A DNA stretch of 64,000 nt from Apiosordaria backusii (GCA_030549205.1 JAUKTV010000001.1:5208001-5272000), one strand, 5' to 3'. Positions 1 to 11,610 are shown, counted from the first letter of the stretch. The notes: generated by a model not told the origin, from the letters alone. Program-made: numbers and translations.

Positions 1-872
1 TTGCCCTCAGCGGCATCAACAGCCACCAAGATGTCCTCGACTGCAAGCGGGACGGCATCAACGGCATTCTTGTCGGTGAAGCCATCATGCGCGCTCCAGA
101 TGCCTCCAAGTTTATCAGGGAACTCTGCGCTGGTCCCGAAGCCCCTGCTCCCCAGACCGCCACCAATCCTCTCCTCGTCAAGATCTGCGGCACCCGCTCC
201 GCTGAGGCGGCCACAGAAGCCATCAACGCCGGTGCCGACCTTGTGGGCATGATTCTAGTCCCCGGAACAAAACGGTGCGTCTCTGACGAGACCGCCCTGG
301 CCGTCTCCAAAGCCGTTCACGATGCGCAAACCACCGCCGCCGGAGGTGAGGCCATTAAGCTTCCCCAAACCGCCACAGACTTCTTTTCTGTCTCATCCGA
401 GCTCCTCAGAAAACACCGCCCTCTTCTCGTCGGCGTGTTTATGAACCAACCCCTGGAGGAAGTCCTCGAGAAGCAGAGGCTATACAACCTTGACATTGTC
501 CAGCTCCACGGCGACGAGCCACTCGAGTGGGCCTCCCTCATCCCAGTACCTGTCATCAGAAAATTCAAGCCTGGGCAAATTGGAATCGGAGTGAGGGGTT
601 ACCATGCTGTCTCACTGCTGGATTCCGGTGCTGGAACGGGCAAGTTGCTGGATGTGGAGAGTGTCAAGACTGAGTTGGAGAAGGATTCGGAGTTGCAGGT
701 GCTGTTGGCTGGTGGGCTGGAGCCAGCGAACGTGGCTGAGTCTGTGAAGGCTTTGGGCGCGTTGGGGCAGCAGGTGGTTGGTGTGGATGTTAGCAGTGGG
801 GTTGAGGAGGGAGGGAAGCAGAGCTTGGAGAGGATCAGAGCTTTTGTCAAGGCTGCTAAGGCTATTCGGTAG
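1..872 (+). CDS. trpC: Tryptophan biosynthesis protein trpC, 3' part (IGPS end plus PRA isomerase)
   Basis: This is the 3' end of the multifunctional fungal TrpC protein; the 5' part lies outside the window. The reading frame enters at base 3. The first ~45 residues are the end of indole-3-glycerol-phosphate synthase (GINGILVGEAIMRA). After a short linker the phosphoribosylanthranilate isomerase domain begins at VKICGTRSAEAA and runs to the stop. PRAI landmarks seen are the KICGT strand, the LLAGGLEPANV loop and the phosphate-binding VDVSSGVEEGG. In filamentous ascomycetes the full protein is known to be GATase-IGPS-PRAI, acting in cytosolic tryptophan synthesis. No intron is seen in this part and the frame is intact. 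Only the end of the gene is present, so the glutamine amidotransferase domain is inferred. Confidence 0.95.
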   Translation, partial: ALSGINSHQDVLDCKRDGINGILVGEAIMRAPDASKFIRELCAGPEAPAPQTATNPLLVKICGTRSAEAATEAINAGADLVGMILVPGTKRCVSDETALAVSKAVHDAQTTAAGGEAIKLPQTATDFFSVSSELLRKHRPLLVGVFMNQPLEEVLEKQRLYNLDIVQLHGDEPLEWASLIPVPVIRKFKPGQIGIGVRGYHAVSLLDSGAGTGKLLDVESVKTELEKDSELQVLLAGGLEPANVAESVKALGALGQQVVGVDVSSGVEEGGKQSLERIRAFVKAAKAIR

Positions 873-1577
873 ATTATACGCCCATGCAGAGTTATCTCTG
901 TTAGGTGAAAAATTAGATCTGGCATGCTTATCTCTCTCTAGATACCATTGACCCGTCTCTCGTCTCATGTGTCGATTTGATGAGTGGCTTGTAGCTATAC
1001 AAGAGATTTACACATTCCGCCCCAGCCAATCATGCTATGCTGAAGTTTTCAGATCCGCTCGGACGGATTGTCTTGATGAGGATGTCTACTTTCACTTTAT
1101 TCACCCCCGCCTTTCCGGGGCGCAGTAATATACAACCAAAGTTCACGTCCAAGGCCCGCCCAAGAGATAGAGACGCATACAATTGTTCGTCCAAGGCGTC
1201 GAATGGTTCTTTACATGCGTTAATGCATCTGGCTCAGGCCTCAAATGGTTCTGTATATGTGTCAGTCCATGTCAATTAGGTCTTTCTTAGTCCTTACCTG
1301 CGTAGCATAGTGTAACAGATGCGTTCACATTCTTCAAAAAAGCATATGAAAGTAAAACCAATGCATTATACTGCGCTCCCTACGTGTAAGAAGCTACTGG
1401 CAATGAGGTATCTCATAAAATACAAATCATAAAAACTAAAATCAACGCTTATCCCACCCCCTTTTCAACCCTATTAAACCATCCTCCAATACCCATTTTT
1501 AAACCCCCCGCCCTACCTCATCTTCCATCCCCTCCCAACCCCCTTCCCTCCTCCTCCCCCTTCCCCCCTCCCGCCAC
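873..1577. other. Intergenic, convergent 3' ends of trpC and the BRCT gene
   Basis: Non-coding by inspection. The first ~500 bases are mixed composition and hold the trpC 3' UTR. From about 1,450 the + strand becomes almost pure pyrimidine, which continues into the coding region of the minus-strand BRCT gene. I see no RNA gene or mobile element. Confidence 0.6.
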
Positions 1578-2906
1578 CTACTCCTCCTCCATCTCCCCCC
1601 CACCCTCCTCCTCCTGGGGTATATACTCCCTCGGAACCCAACCCACCGGCTTCCCCCCCATCTATCACCATCCATTTCGTCAGCTCCCATCCAAATATCC
1701 AGAACCTCCCCCAGGGCAAAACAGAAAGAGAACTCACCGGCGGAGAATACCTAAACCACCCCCTCTCCACCCCCTCCCCCCCTCCCCATCATCCACCTCC
1801 CTCTCCTTCCCCTTCCTCTTCCCCTGCGGCGCCTCCTTTCCAGGACCACAAAACAGCAACCTCTTCCGCCACTCAACACCAGTTTTTTTCTGAAAGAACT
1901 CGACAAAGTGGGTGTACTCTGTCCAGAAGAGCTGGGGGGTCTCCGAGGGGCGGTAGTACTTTGGGAGGGTGTCGGTGGAGGATTTGGAGTACTTTGCGCA
2001 AAAGAAGTAGAGGGGGGGTTTAGCGGTTGATTCGTAGAGCTGGTGTGGGATGAAGGGTTAGTATTACGGGGGATGGGGAAAGGGGGAAAGGGGGGCAGAC
2101 CGTGAGTGTGTACTTCTCCCCTCTGTCTGTTTTGGTCTTGGTGGGTGTCTCCAGCTCTGGATGAGGCTCAGAATCGATTTCTGCGTCTTGATCGGCCTCA
2201 TGATGATTCTCGTCAGTCTGGTTCGCGGGTGTCTCGGGCTGCTGAGGAGTAGCTAGCTGCTGTTGCTTCTGAGGTGTCTTCGGTGACTGGGGAGCAAGGT
2301 GAGAGTCCCGAAAGAGGTCAACTTCATACCGGAAGAAAGTTCCGTCGGTGTAAACCCGGTATAAATCTATTCGCTTCATGTCAGTCCCCACCAAAACAAC
2401 AACAAAAAAAAGGTAGGCGCAAACACGGGGCCAAAAGGGGTAGATAAGGGGGAACAAACTCGTATTAACCGCCCTCTCCCCCATCACCATCCCCATCGCC
2501 TCCCTCTTAGCCCTCCTCTCCTTCTCCGCCTCCCTCCTCAGCTTATCCCGAAAGTCATACTCCCCCCCGGAACAATCGGCAAGACCGTCTTGTTGATCAT
2601 GCTAAACTCCAGCCACTCCAGCGGCACGATCTGGATGCGTTTGTTCTTCAACGCCTCGACCGCCTTGGGAGACCGGGACTGGAGCTCATGCTCGTCTGTG
2701 ACGAAGTGGGTGACCTCTCTGGTGATGTGGGCGCCTTTGTGGTAGCGGCCGCCGCGGAGGGTGATCCAGCGGGTGAAGTTGGTGTCGTTCCAGTGCGTCT
2801 TGGAGTTGTTGTGAAAGGAGCCGGAGACGGCGATAGTGAACTTGGAGAAGAGAGCCTTCTCCTTGAAGGTGAGGTCCTTGGTCTTGAAGCGGACGGGGCC
2901 GGGCAT
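1578..2906 (-). CDS. BRCT-domain protein, frame broken at two G runs
   Basis: Four exons fit: 2906-2460, 2366-2101, 2039-1738 and 1661-1578. An N-terminal BRCT-like module covers about residues 1-115 (KFTIAVSGSF, the ITREVTHFV region, IQIVPLEWLEFSM). It is followed by a basic helix, a stretch around NLYRVYTDGTFFRYEV, a Gln/Pro/Glu-rich insert, and a C-terminal conserved block (LYFFCAKYSKSS, FFQKKTGVEWRKR). The frame needs one extra base in exon 1 (G7 run, ~2,565-2,571) and one in exon 3 (G run, ~1,774-1,783). With both, all four exons close in phase and end at a stop at 1578, giving ~366 aa. BRCT domains bind phosphopeptides in DNA-damage and replication pathways, so a nuclear genome-maintenance role is inferred. 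The losses are probably sequencing errors, but a decaying gene cannot be excluded. Confidence 0.65.
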
Positions 2907-4130
2907 TGTGAGTGGGTGTGCACGGGTAGGTAGGTGGATATTTCGAGATATAGTTAAGGGATGGTAAAAGTGGAGGTAGATAGTATCAGAAGAATTGATT
3001 TCAGAGTTTCTTGGTAAATGAGATACGTGAGTTGCTAACTGGGAGCACTCAAAGATATGAAAACCGGGAGAGGATATTGATACGTAAAGAGGAACGGGAA
3101 TGTGGATGGGAGTAGAGAAAAGTTCTCAGAGAAATGCTGAAAGAAAATTATTTCTGTCTTATCGTGATGACCTGCTTTGCTTGCTCCTTCCTAGAAACCG
3201 TGACATATCGGACGAAGAGTTTCTGATGTAGCTAGAATAGGTGTGCGAGTACTGAAATGTAAGGATAATGTGAGTGAGACTGGATGGAGAAGGAACTGGG
3301 GCGTGGATGGTAATAAGAGAGTTCTGAATGGCCTTGTGATATCAAATTGCCTGTGTCTGATGGTGTCAATTTGCTCTTTACTTAAGATGATGATAGCTTG
3401 GACGAAAAACTTCCGATATGTCAAGTCTCAAGACCGAGAGTGCGATCGAGACCAGACGATGATGAGGGAATCGAGCGTGGATAAGATCTGAAGGACGTGG
3501 AGAGAAAGACATGAGAAGACTGCTGGAAGCCGCGACCTGTGCTTAATCGTGATAGTTTGCGCCTTCCCAAAGATGATGAGACCTTAGACGAAAAAATCCT
3601 GATTTTGCTAGAAATATGTGTGTAAATTCTGAAAGTCAAGAATGTTGGTTGAGATTGGGGGAAGACCAAGTTGGGGTGGGATGAGGATGGAGGAGAGGTT
3701 CTAGTTGCTTGTTGAGATAAATCGCCTCAGTTTGTTACTACAGTGGATTCTCTCGCAATAGTGACTTGGAAATCAGGATTCTCATGTTGCTGGAACAGGT
3801 ATGTAAATTCTGAAATCCGAGGAGGATGCTGGGACTATATGGTAGAGAAGTTGAGATGCGGACAAAGATTCATGAGATTGGAGAGAATAGTCTCAGAGGA
3901 CTACTGGAAAGAGCTTGTCAGTGCCCTAGCACAGAAGGCTGCCCCTTCCTGAATGATCATGACTTGGATAAAATGATCCTGACTTCTCCCAAACGAATAT
4001 GATGTCGTTTGAGAGAGAGGATACCAGTTGAGGAACTTCAAAGACTTTGATATAGGAAGGACGGCTGGCGTGGAAGGCGCGATTCTGAATACAAGAAGTC
4101 ACCCTCCTCTTCATGTTATTAAATAGATAA
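2907..4130. other. Intergenic region upstream of the BRCT gene, mostly tandem repeats
   Basis: The BRCT gene starts at 2906 and reads away to the left. USE1 ends at 4131. Apart from ~90 bases of probable BRCT promoter, the interval is filled by the degenerate repeat array listed separately. The longest open frames are under 85 codons and share no recognisable domain, so I treat it as non-coding. Confidence 0.6.
3003..3995. repeat. Degenerate ~190-bp tandem repeat, five to six copies
   Basis: Successive units share a core reading roughly GTGAC-TTGGACGAAAAA-TCCTGATT-TTGCTAGAA followed by TGTGTAAATTCTGAAA. Clear cores lie near 3,201, 3,388, 3,577, 3,760 and 3,958, a spacing of 183-198 bases. 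A weaker relative starts near 3,005. A second shared element (ATCGTGATgac-TGC-CTTCC) lies ~35 bases before each core. Copies at ~3,201, ~3,577 and ~3,760 are the most alike. Divergence is high, so this is an old array. Its function is unknown. Confidence 0.6.
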
Positions 4131-5218
4131 TCAAAACCTCAACTTAGGCAGAACAAAAACAACCAAAACCAACACCACCATCAACCCATACACAATCGCA
4201 TACAACCTCATCCTCCCCCACCACCCTTCCCCCTCCGTCATCCTCTGCAAGGTCGTCATCCTCCGCGTCACAGCATCCATGCCCTCCCCAGTTTTATTCA
4301 TCCCTTCCCCTGCCTTATCCACCAACTCCTTATCCTCTTCCAAACTCATCGAAAACGCTTGAGAGGATGCTTTAAGCTGAGATGCAAGTTGGAGAATGGA
4401 CTCAGACAGGGCATCTTGCTCAGCACGTTGGTGGTCGAGAATAGCCTCAGTAGTTGTTACTGCTGACAGCGCAGTTGTGGGGGCGGATTTGTTTGCTCTG
4501 TCGCCAAAAAGGGCGGAGGAGGAAGAGACAGCTGTGGGTTTGGTGTCTTCCTTGGGTGAGGGCTGGTTTTGGGTGCGACGGGGGCGGAGGGAGGGTGTCG
4601 TCTCTGTAGTTGATGACTTCGGTTTTAAAGTGGCTAGTGTAGGGAGTGGCTCTTGTGATGGGGTATGTACCGGTGGCGGGGTAGTGTTGGTCGTTGCAGC
4701 TGTTCTGGCTGGAATTGTGGTGTACCTGACACCCCATCATCTTCGTCTGGATCCTCGTCGTCTGTATGTCTGGAGAATGAATCCTGGCTTTCGCTCGCAC
4801 TTGGGGTGACTATTATGTCGGCCAGAATATCCTCCCCTTCTGAGGTGTCATCATCGTTTTCCTCGTCATTATTGTGCCTGCTGCCAACCTCGGCCAGGTC
4901 GGACAACCGTTCAGAGAGTTGGTCGAGTAGCTCCCGCTTTCGCACAAGGTCGCTTTGGAGATACTGGCGGCGCGCATGGATCTTGATGGCTAGTGTGTCT
5001 TGTTCGACCTTGGTGAGAAGAGACCGAGCATAGGTAATGTTGCGCAACGCCTTTTCCCTTTCATATTCGCTTTCTTTGAGCCTGGCTTCTCGTTCGGCGT
5101 CGGCGTGGAGGATAGTGCGTTGCAGGCGGTTGAGCAGGAGGGTAAGGTCAGTCAAGGGATCGCTGCCATTCTTGGTAACTGGCGATGTAGCAGTTACTCC
5201 AGGTATGAATCGGACCAT
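4131..5218 (-). CDS. USE1: Use1-type ER SNARE
   Basis: Use1 is a tail-anchored SNARE that acts with Sec20 and Ufe1 in Golgi-to-ER retrograde fusion. The N-terminal part (LTDLTLLLNRLQRTILHADA..EREARLKESEYEREKALRN) is a long helix. An acidic low-complexity linker follows. The SNARE helix begins at EAILDHQRAEQDALSESIL and ends in one membrane span (YAIVYGLMVVLVLVVFVLP). I prefer the start at 5218 (MVRFIPG) over an in-frame ATG at 5239 because family members start near this motif. Between about 4,740 and 4,660 the frame changes by one. Either a 74-nt intron (GTACAC...CAAG, no good branch site) or one lost base in the CCCC run at ~4,731-4,734 would explain this. The product is ~337 or ~362 aa. Confidence 0.82.
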
Positions 5219-5632
5219 GGTGTCGGTTTTGCAAGGCAACTTGTTCGGGGTTGTGATATGAAGGTGTCAATGTCGAGGTTGAACAGTTGTTCGTTGCTGG
5301 CACTGTCTGGACACTTGGCGGAGCTCCCCAAGCTCTCGCTGCGGCCTGACATCACTCTGTGACGCCAACCCTAACCCTTGAATATTGGGTATCAACTAAC
5401 CACTCCATGTATATCGACAAAAAGCCAACGGCATACTACAGCAATTTTAGCGCTAGGGTACTGGGAGGATACAAATGACTAAGAGTTAAAAGCTTGCTCT
5501 TGAGGAATCCGTATCAAAGCCATCCAACAGTCGTTGTGATGCTATTCAAGGCAGTGACTCAAGTCCTATAGCCATCGACGGGGCTATACGCATCGCAGTA
5601 TAAAAGCCTCAGATGCTTTCTTTCCTAGCCCC
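5219..5632. other. Intergenic, USE1 upstream region
   Basis: USE1 starts at 5218 and the ankyrin-CorA gene ends at 5633, both on the minus strand. The interval holds the USE1 promoter and the 3' UTR of the ankyrin gene. A lone CCCTAACCC at ~5,368 resembles a telomere unit but is not repeated. Nothing else is recognised. Confidence 0.55.
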
Positions 5633-8600
5633 TCACACTCCTTCCCTCGTCTCGAGAATTGGCCCAACATCAGGGGCCCTGGCCCTGAGACTACCACCAG
5701 CAGCTTCATTCGCAGTCGAAGAGTCAACTGAAGCCCTGACCCTATCCAAACTCTCACGCGCACCGTTGTGATCATTGCCACCCCCATTCTCACTAGGTGC
5801 CACTGATTGTACCTTGTCTTCTCCCACCTTCAATTCCGTGGTAACCTGGGAAGCGGTTTTTTGCGTCTCCCTTTTACCATCAGCACCATCCAAGTGAGCT
5901 AGCGAAATCTCGGTGACCACACCAGGAGCCTGATCTGCCTCCTGATCTATGCCACCGCCTTCCCTGTTAACAGCCGGTACGTGGACCTGGGGACCACTAG
6001 AACCATTCCCAGCGATATCACGGCCGTGCTCCTCGTCGTGCCGTTTTAGCCTGGCTTGCCGGTCGAGCCACCACCTCTTCGGTGACCACCTCCTCCAGGC
6101 GTTTGGGCTGCTGTTTGTCACGGCGCTGTTCTTATTAAAAAGGCCGAATGCTGCGGTAAGTGTCGGGATGATAACCCCAACAGACACCGCAACTATACTG
6201 TTCATTGCGGAGCTGCCTGGCGTGATTCTTTTCTTGATTGTTCTATGAACACGATCAAGGTTGAATGCAGCAAAAACAGACGGGACTATAACGGCAACCG
6301 AAACGGTAACTATTCACCCATCGTGGACTAGTCAGATCTGGGGGTATATCCCCTGCGACCAATATGATTGTTTTTGAACGGGCTATTACAAAAATACTTA
6401 CAAATGATGATGAGAACGAAACCCAACGACAGGTGACCACTCTCACCACGGGGGAATTCGTCCACTTCGATAGTCAAAAAGGAGGCCATGAAGGACAGCG
6501 GGAGCTAAGAGAGGCAGTCAGCAAATGTGCTATTTTACCGAGGCAGGGACTACGAGGGATCGACAGACAAAGATGATGGTCGCAACAGTGAAGTACATGA
6601 TCGTGTTCCCTTGTTTGTCAGTCTTGTCATTGATCTGAAAGATGCCCTTCGTCAGGTCGGCGGTTTTTTCGTTGATCTCGAATATACCCGCGGTCAGTTT
6701 GCGCGTCATCTTCTCCTCGATGAGGTTGGCCTGCTGGTGCTTCAGGTCTAACAACTGCTGGATCTAAGGCAAGACATTGGTCAGCAAAGAGTAGTTGTCC
6801 AAATGAAGGATATTGGTTGCTTACCGCTTGCAATGCTCTTTCGGCAAATCGATCTAGGCGAACAACTTCATCAATGTTTTGGTTAACCACTTCGAGCATC
6901 GGCGAGTGATACATCCACTGGTCATTCCTGTCCTCTACGCCGGAGTCCATTATTCCAAATGGACTGGCCATCGTGAGAGGAAAGCTGTTAGTCCGCTTCA
7001 TGTTCCTTCCGCCGTCATGACCGTTCCGTCTGTCCTTGGGCTCCCGTAAAACATGGTCCATTGCTTGTAGAACCCTCTTCTGGGCGTGGAAAACTGATGA
7101 CATGATGTTGAGCTCTTCGCGGATGTCTTTGATTTGTCGCAGGTCTTCGATGTCATTCTCAACGTTGAGCAAAGCCTTTAGCACGGCTGGATCTTCATTT
7201 ACGGCTCCTTCCGGTTCCCCATCCGATGCTACCTCCATCGACTTTTCGCTGTTTTTCCGAATGTTTGCTTGGAATTCGTCAAAACGAACGGTTTCCCTCT
7301 CGGTCTGAGAGCGTCAATGTCAAGAATTGTCAGAAACTACGACTCGTGCTATACCCGGTTCTCCTGAAGAGGAAAAAGGCAGTGGAAAAAAACTCACAAT
7401 TTCGCCAATGGATGTCGTATAAATCTCCAAAAATTGAATCAACTCGCTTCGGCTGCTTGTATTGTCGAAATATATGCGTGAACACTCGGCAGCGATAACT
7501 TGAGCCAGTTCGCCAGCAGATTTCTCCGGCAACTCGCGAGATCGATCAATGATATTGGATACCAGTGAGGTCGTACTCTTGGATGTATTCGTCGACATCC
7601 TGTTGGATCTCTGTGGGAAGGCTGTGATGATCGTTTCAGGTGATTTCCCACATGCTGGCAGCACCCACATCCAAAGTTGGTCCACCATCGTAAGAACGGG
7701 CTGTTCTTCAAGAGCCTTTTTCTTGTTTCTGTCCTTGTAATATCTTATGACGGCTTGGTCCTCGTCACGTTTCTTGGTGTCTGTGAGCGTGTGGTAGTAA
7801 AACTGGTCAAGGGTGCGCCGAGCATGCAATGGATGCTCCTCATCGAGATACCTCCAATAGAGCTTTTCTGTTCCACAGATTTCATCAGGTCCCTTGGCAA
7901 GCTCCTCTTTAACACGATCTCGGTGAAGGCTTTCCCCGTTATCTTCCCGGTGGAGGCTCTTTTTTGTTTCCATGATGTCTTTGAGTTTATTCTGTTGTGC
8001 CTGAAGCTCCCAGTGCAAATATGGCATCTACGCCTGCTGTCAGCCCACATGGCTGGGTTTAATGTATTTATATAACAGCATGGGGTCAAAACAAAGCATT
8101 ATACTCACGAAGAGAACCAGACCACGAGTTGAATTAGATCCTTCTTGACCAGCTTCGGGCGACTTCGGTTCGTTCTTTTCGCGTTTTGTCTTAACATCAG
8201 TCGAGTCCGGTTCTTCTTGCTTGGATTCGCTCTTCTTCGGCTGGCCGCTCTCATTCGAAGACTGCCCTTCTTGCTGTATTGATGAGCTTTTTGGCGTCTT
8301 ACTCTCCTTTTTCGGTTTGCTTTCCTTCGGCTTAACCTCCTGGGACAATTTCGTAGTTCCCCATCTCTCCCCTACACATTGCCAATAAAACTATGTTAGA
8401 AATCTCTTCAGGATTTCCAGTCACAATAGATGAGATAAACGTACGTATGACGATTGGATGGCAGGCCGGTCGCATGAACCTGGCGTGGTAGGGGCCTTCT
8501 TGGGACTTGTGCTGCTGTTGTACCCAAAACCTGGGCTTGAGCACAACATCCGACTTCCAGCTTTCGTTCTCACCGCAGACCTCATAGCGTTTGGCCATGA

Positions 8601-11600
8601 GTGCCTAAAAAGTACATCATTAGCCACCCAAAGCTTTCCAGTACAACTGATAGGCACGACAAAAATACCTCAACCCATCGCATCTGTAGATTTGGTCCTG
8701 TTAGCAAAACCCTGTGTAGCCAATCTAAGAAGGCTAGGCACCTACATTGTTTGCAGGCAGGTGCATCCACGCGCACGTCGCACCATGAGGGGATAGGAGA
8801 TGTTCCCCCTGCAGGAGTGATTCCACACTTGGCATCCTGTGATCGATATCAAGTTCGTCGCTCTTTGAAACGTACACGACAGTCGCGCTGAATTCCTTGT
8901 CTACTGAAGCTGCATCAGGGCGCGGCTCACGCCACAGAGACCCAGATGATTTCAGCTTCTCCAACATAGCCTTCCAGGTTTGAGTTGCTGGTCCCTGAAT
9001 ACCCTGTATTTTTTCGACGAGCACTTCTATAAGGGTTTTGTCGTCAATGTCCCTGGTATCCGGGGTCGCCCCATACAAGAGCAGGGTCTCAAAAACCGTA
9101 AGATGATGGTTTTTGGCCGCATACCAGAGGGGTGTCCGTAACTTGTTGTCGCGCGAGTTAACCTCAACACCTGCACGCTTTCCGTCTGGTACGCGGGCAT
9201 CTTTCTTGCTTCGGTTCTCTCCATTGTCCCCCGACCTAGCCTTCACGCCACGTAGAGCCAACAAGGTTTTAACAACCCCAAGATGGCCATTTTCAGCAGC
9301 CCAGGAAAGAGGAGTCTTGCGATTCGTGTCTTTGCTGTCCGGGTCCGCGCCTTTACTTAGAAGTAGTTGGACGCAGTTGTCGTGGCCGCCCTCCGCCGCC
9401 CAGGACAGCGGCGATCTGTCGTTGCTATCTTTGGTCTTGACGCTCGCTCCCTTTTCCAACAGAAGACGGACACACTCGTCGTGGCCGCTTTCTGCCGCCC
9501 AAGAGAGCGCCGTGCGTTTTTCTCTGTCCTCGCTGTCTTTCGCCGCTTTTTGCGATAACAAGAGCCCCGTAAGATGGCGGTGACCTTCGGCTGCAGCCCA
9601 GGAGAGCGGGGTTCGTCCAGCCTTGTCCTTAGAATCAAGAGGAATCTCCTGCTCCAACAAACGCTTCACTGTATCGGGATTGCCGCTGTGTACCGCCCAA
9701 TGTAGAAGTGTGCAACCATCATTATCAGCTGCTTTGTCGATATCGGGCTTCCCAAGAAGTAGCTGAACAACAGGCTCGACCCCAGACCCTGCAGCCCAAG
9801 ACAGCGGCGTACGGCCTGTCATATCTCTCAGATTCAAGTCAAGGTCTTTCTCGCATAACTTTTGCATCACCTCATACTTTCCACCCTGGGCGGCCCACGA
9901 AACCAGATTCCTGCTGTGGTGATCTTTGGCCTTAAGGTAATCCTCGTTGTTCAAAATGAAGCTAGAGACTTCGTGAGGTTCTTGACTGTTCTCCCATCGG
10001 TACCGCAGAACCAATTCTGCCATACGTACTCGAGGCGTTGGCTCCTCTCCGGGGTCACGGCTTTCGTTTGGCTGTTCGATAAATGCCTGGACTATCTCCT
10101 TATTGCCAAGGGCAAAAGCTACCGGCTCCCTCCCATGCGATTCTACCGAATAGAGATCTGCTCCAGCTTTGATCAAAGCCTGGACAGCACCCAGGTGATT
10201 ATTCTCGGCGGCCCAAGATAGCGGGGACTGCCCATAGTCTTCATCAAACACCTTGAGGTTGGCACCAGCATTGATCAGTGCTTCCACTGACCCGACAGAT
10301 CCGTTGATTGCTGCGAAAAGAATGGCCGTTCTCCCCCTCCAACCTCGGGCATTTATGTCGCTTTCCGGGCAGAGTCGCTTCACAACTTCATCATGCCCAT
10401 GTTCTGCTGCCCACATGAGCGGTGTCTCATCATAGTCGGTATCCACCAATTTGGCATCTGCGTGGTTCCGGAGCAAAGTGTCAACAGTTGAAGCACGGCC
10501 GTACCTCGACGCCAAAATGAGTGGCGTCCTGCCCATCACGTCCCGCGCATCCACTTCATAACCGGCGGAGATCATCCATTCGATAGCTGTTGCCGAAATG
10601 CCGTGTGTTACAGCGAGATGGAGGGAAGTTTTGCCGTCACTGTCTTTGGCCGTGAGGTCAGGCTTTGTGTTGGCAAACTCCTGCCATTTTTTGATGTCGT
10701 TGGTTGCTGCAATGACAAAAGCAGCCAGGCTTCGATCTTCGCTTGGAACTGATTGTAGGCAGAGCTTGTAAGGATCGGCACCGGCATCGATTAGAAGACA
10801 GACGGCATCAACATGGCCCTTCTTCGCAGCCCAGTACAACGGGGTCATATCATCCTCGTCAGGTAATTGTGGATCGGCTTTTCGGTAAAGCAACAGGCGT
10901 ATCATCTTGACATCACCGATTTTCGCAGCTTCGATAAGCGGCCGCGCGCCGGGAGCTTTGCCATCAATGCAACTGCCGTCAACCTTGGCGAGTAACATTT
11001 CTGCCAAAGCATAGTCTGTGGTCCCGAACACGTAGAAGAGGGCGTTGCGGTGTTCATTGTCCTCCAGGAGAGGATCTGCTCCAGCTTCCAATAACGCAGT
11101 AACATTGTCTTTGCGCGATTGTTGGACTGCAAACATGAGCGGTGTCAACCCCTCGTTGTCACGGGTATTGGGGTCGAGCCCGGCCTTGAGGAAGAGCTGA
11201 ACGTCCTCGACCGAACCAAAGCCCGCAGCCACAAACAGAAAGGTCCTGCCATTGTGGTATTTGTGCGAGGTATTCTTCTCGTCGGCAAGGAAAAACGATA
11301 GTATATCATGCCTATCATGGCGAATAGCCCAATACACTGGAGTGTGGTCGTACTTGTCTCTGATATCTATGCTGGCGCCATGGCGGTAAAGAGTCTGGAC
11401 CACTTCCAAATGGCCCCTTTCTGCGGCCCACGATATCGCGGTCTGTCCATGGAAGGAATCCTTGGCGTTCACATCGACTCCCGATTCCAGTAGTCTGTTA
11501 ACCTCTTCCAGTCTGCCCTGTCTTGCGGCTGCGATGAATTCCATCTCCATGGCGAAATCAAGCAAGGCGTCCCTCAGAAAGCTTGTCGAAAGTGAATGCG

Positions 11601-11610
11601 GTGAGCACAC
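5633..11610 (-). CDS. Ankyrin-repeat protein with C-terminal CorA-like membrane domain
   Basis: Nine exons fit with all phases closed: 11610-8746, 8683-8669 (15 nt), 8604-8445, 8371-8109, 8027-7398, 7304-6825, 6763-6569, 6504-6402 and 6192-5633, giving ~1756 aa. Exon 1 carries about 23 ankyrin repeats (typical unit TPLSWAAEGGHDNCVQLLL). Then come a Lys/Ser-rich linker, a block beginning MPYLHWELQ, a helical region (DDLRQIKDIREEL-like), and two membrane spans (MYFTVATIIFLPLSFMASF and LGFVLIIIFAVSVGVII). The pattern matches the large fungal family of ankyrin proteins ending in a CorA-like Mg2+-transporter domain. I do not see the GMN motif of true CorA channels, so ion transport is unproven. 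A Ser/Gly/Glu-rich tail of ~150 aa follows. An upstream exon before 11610 is possible. Confidence 0.88.
8669..8683 (-). other. 15-nt microexon in the ankyrin-CorA gene
   Basis: The stretch encodes MRWVE. It is flanked by an acceptor (...CTACAG) and a donor (GTATTT). It is phase 0 on both sides and joins exon 1 (...LPANN) to the exon starting ALMAKRYEV. Without it the protein stays in frame, so it could be optional. Confidence 0.6.

Noticed and set aside
5360..5385. CCCTAACCC telomere-like sequence
   Set aside because: Only about two units, as also at ~41,900 and ~45,728. No array, so not an internal telomere.
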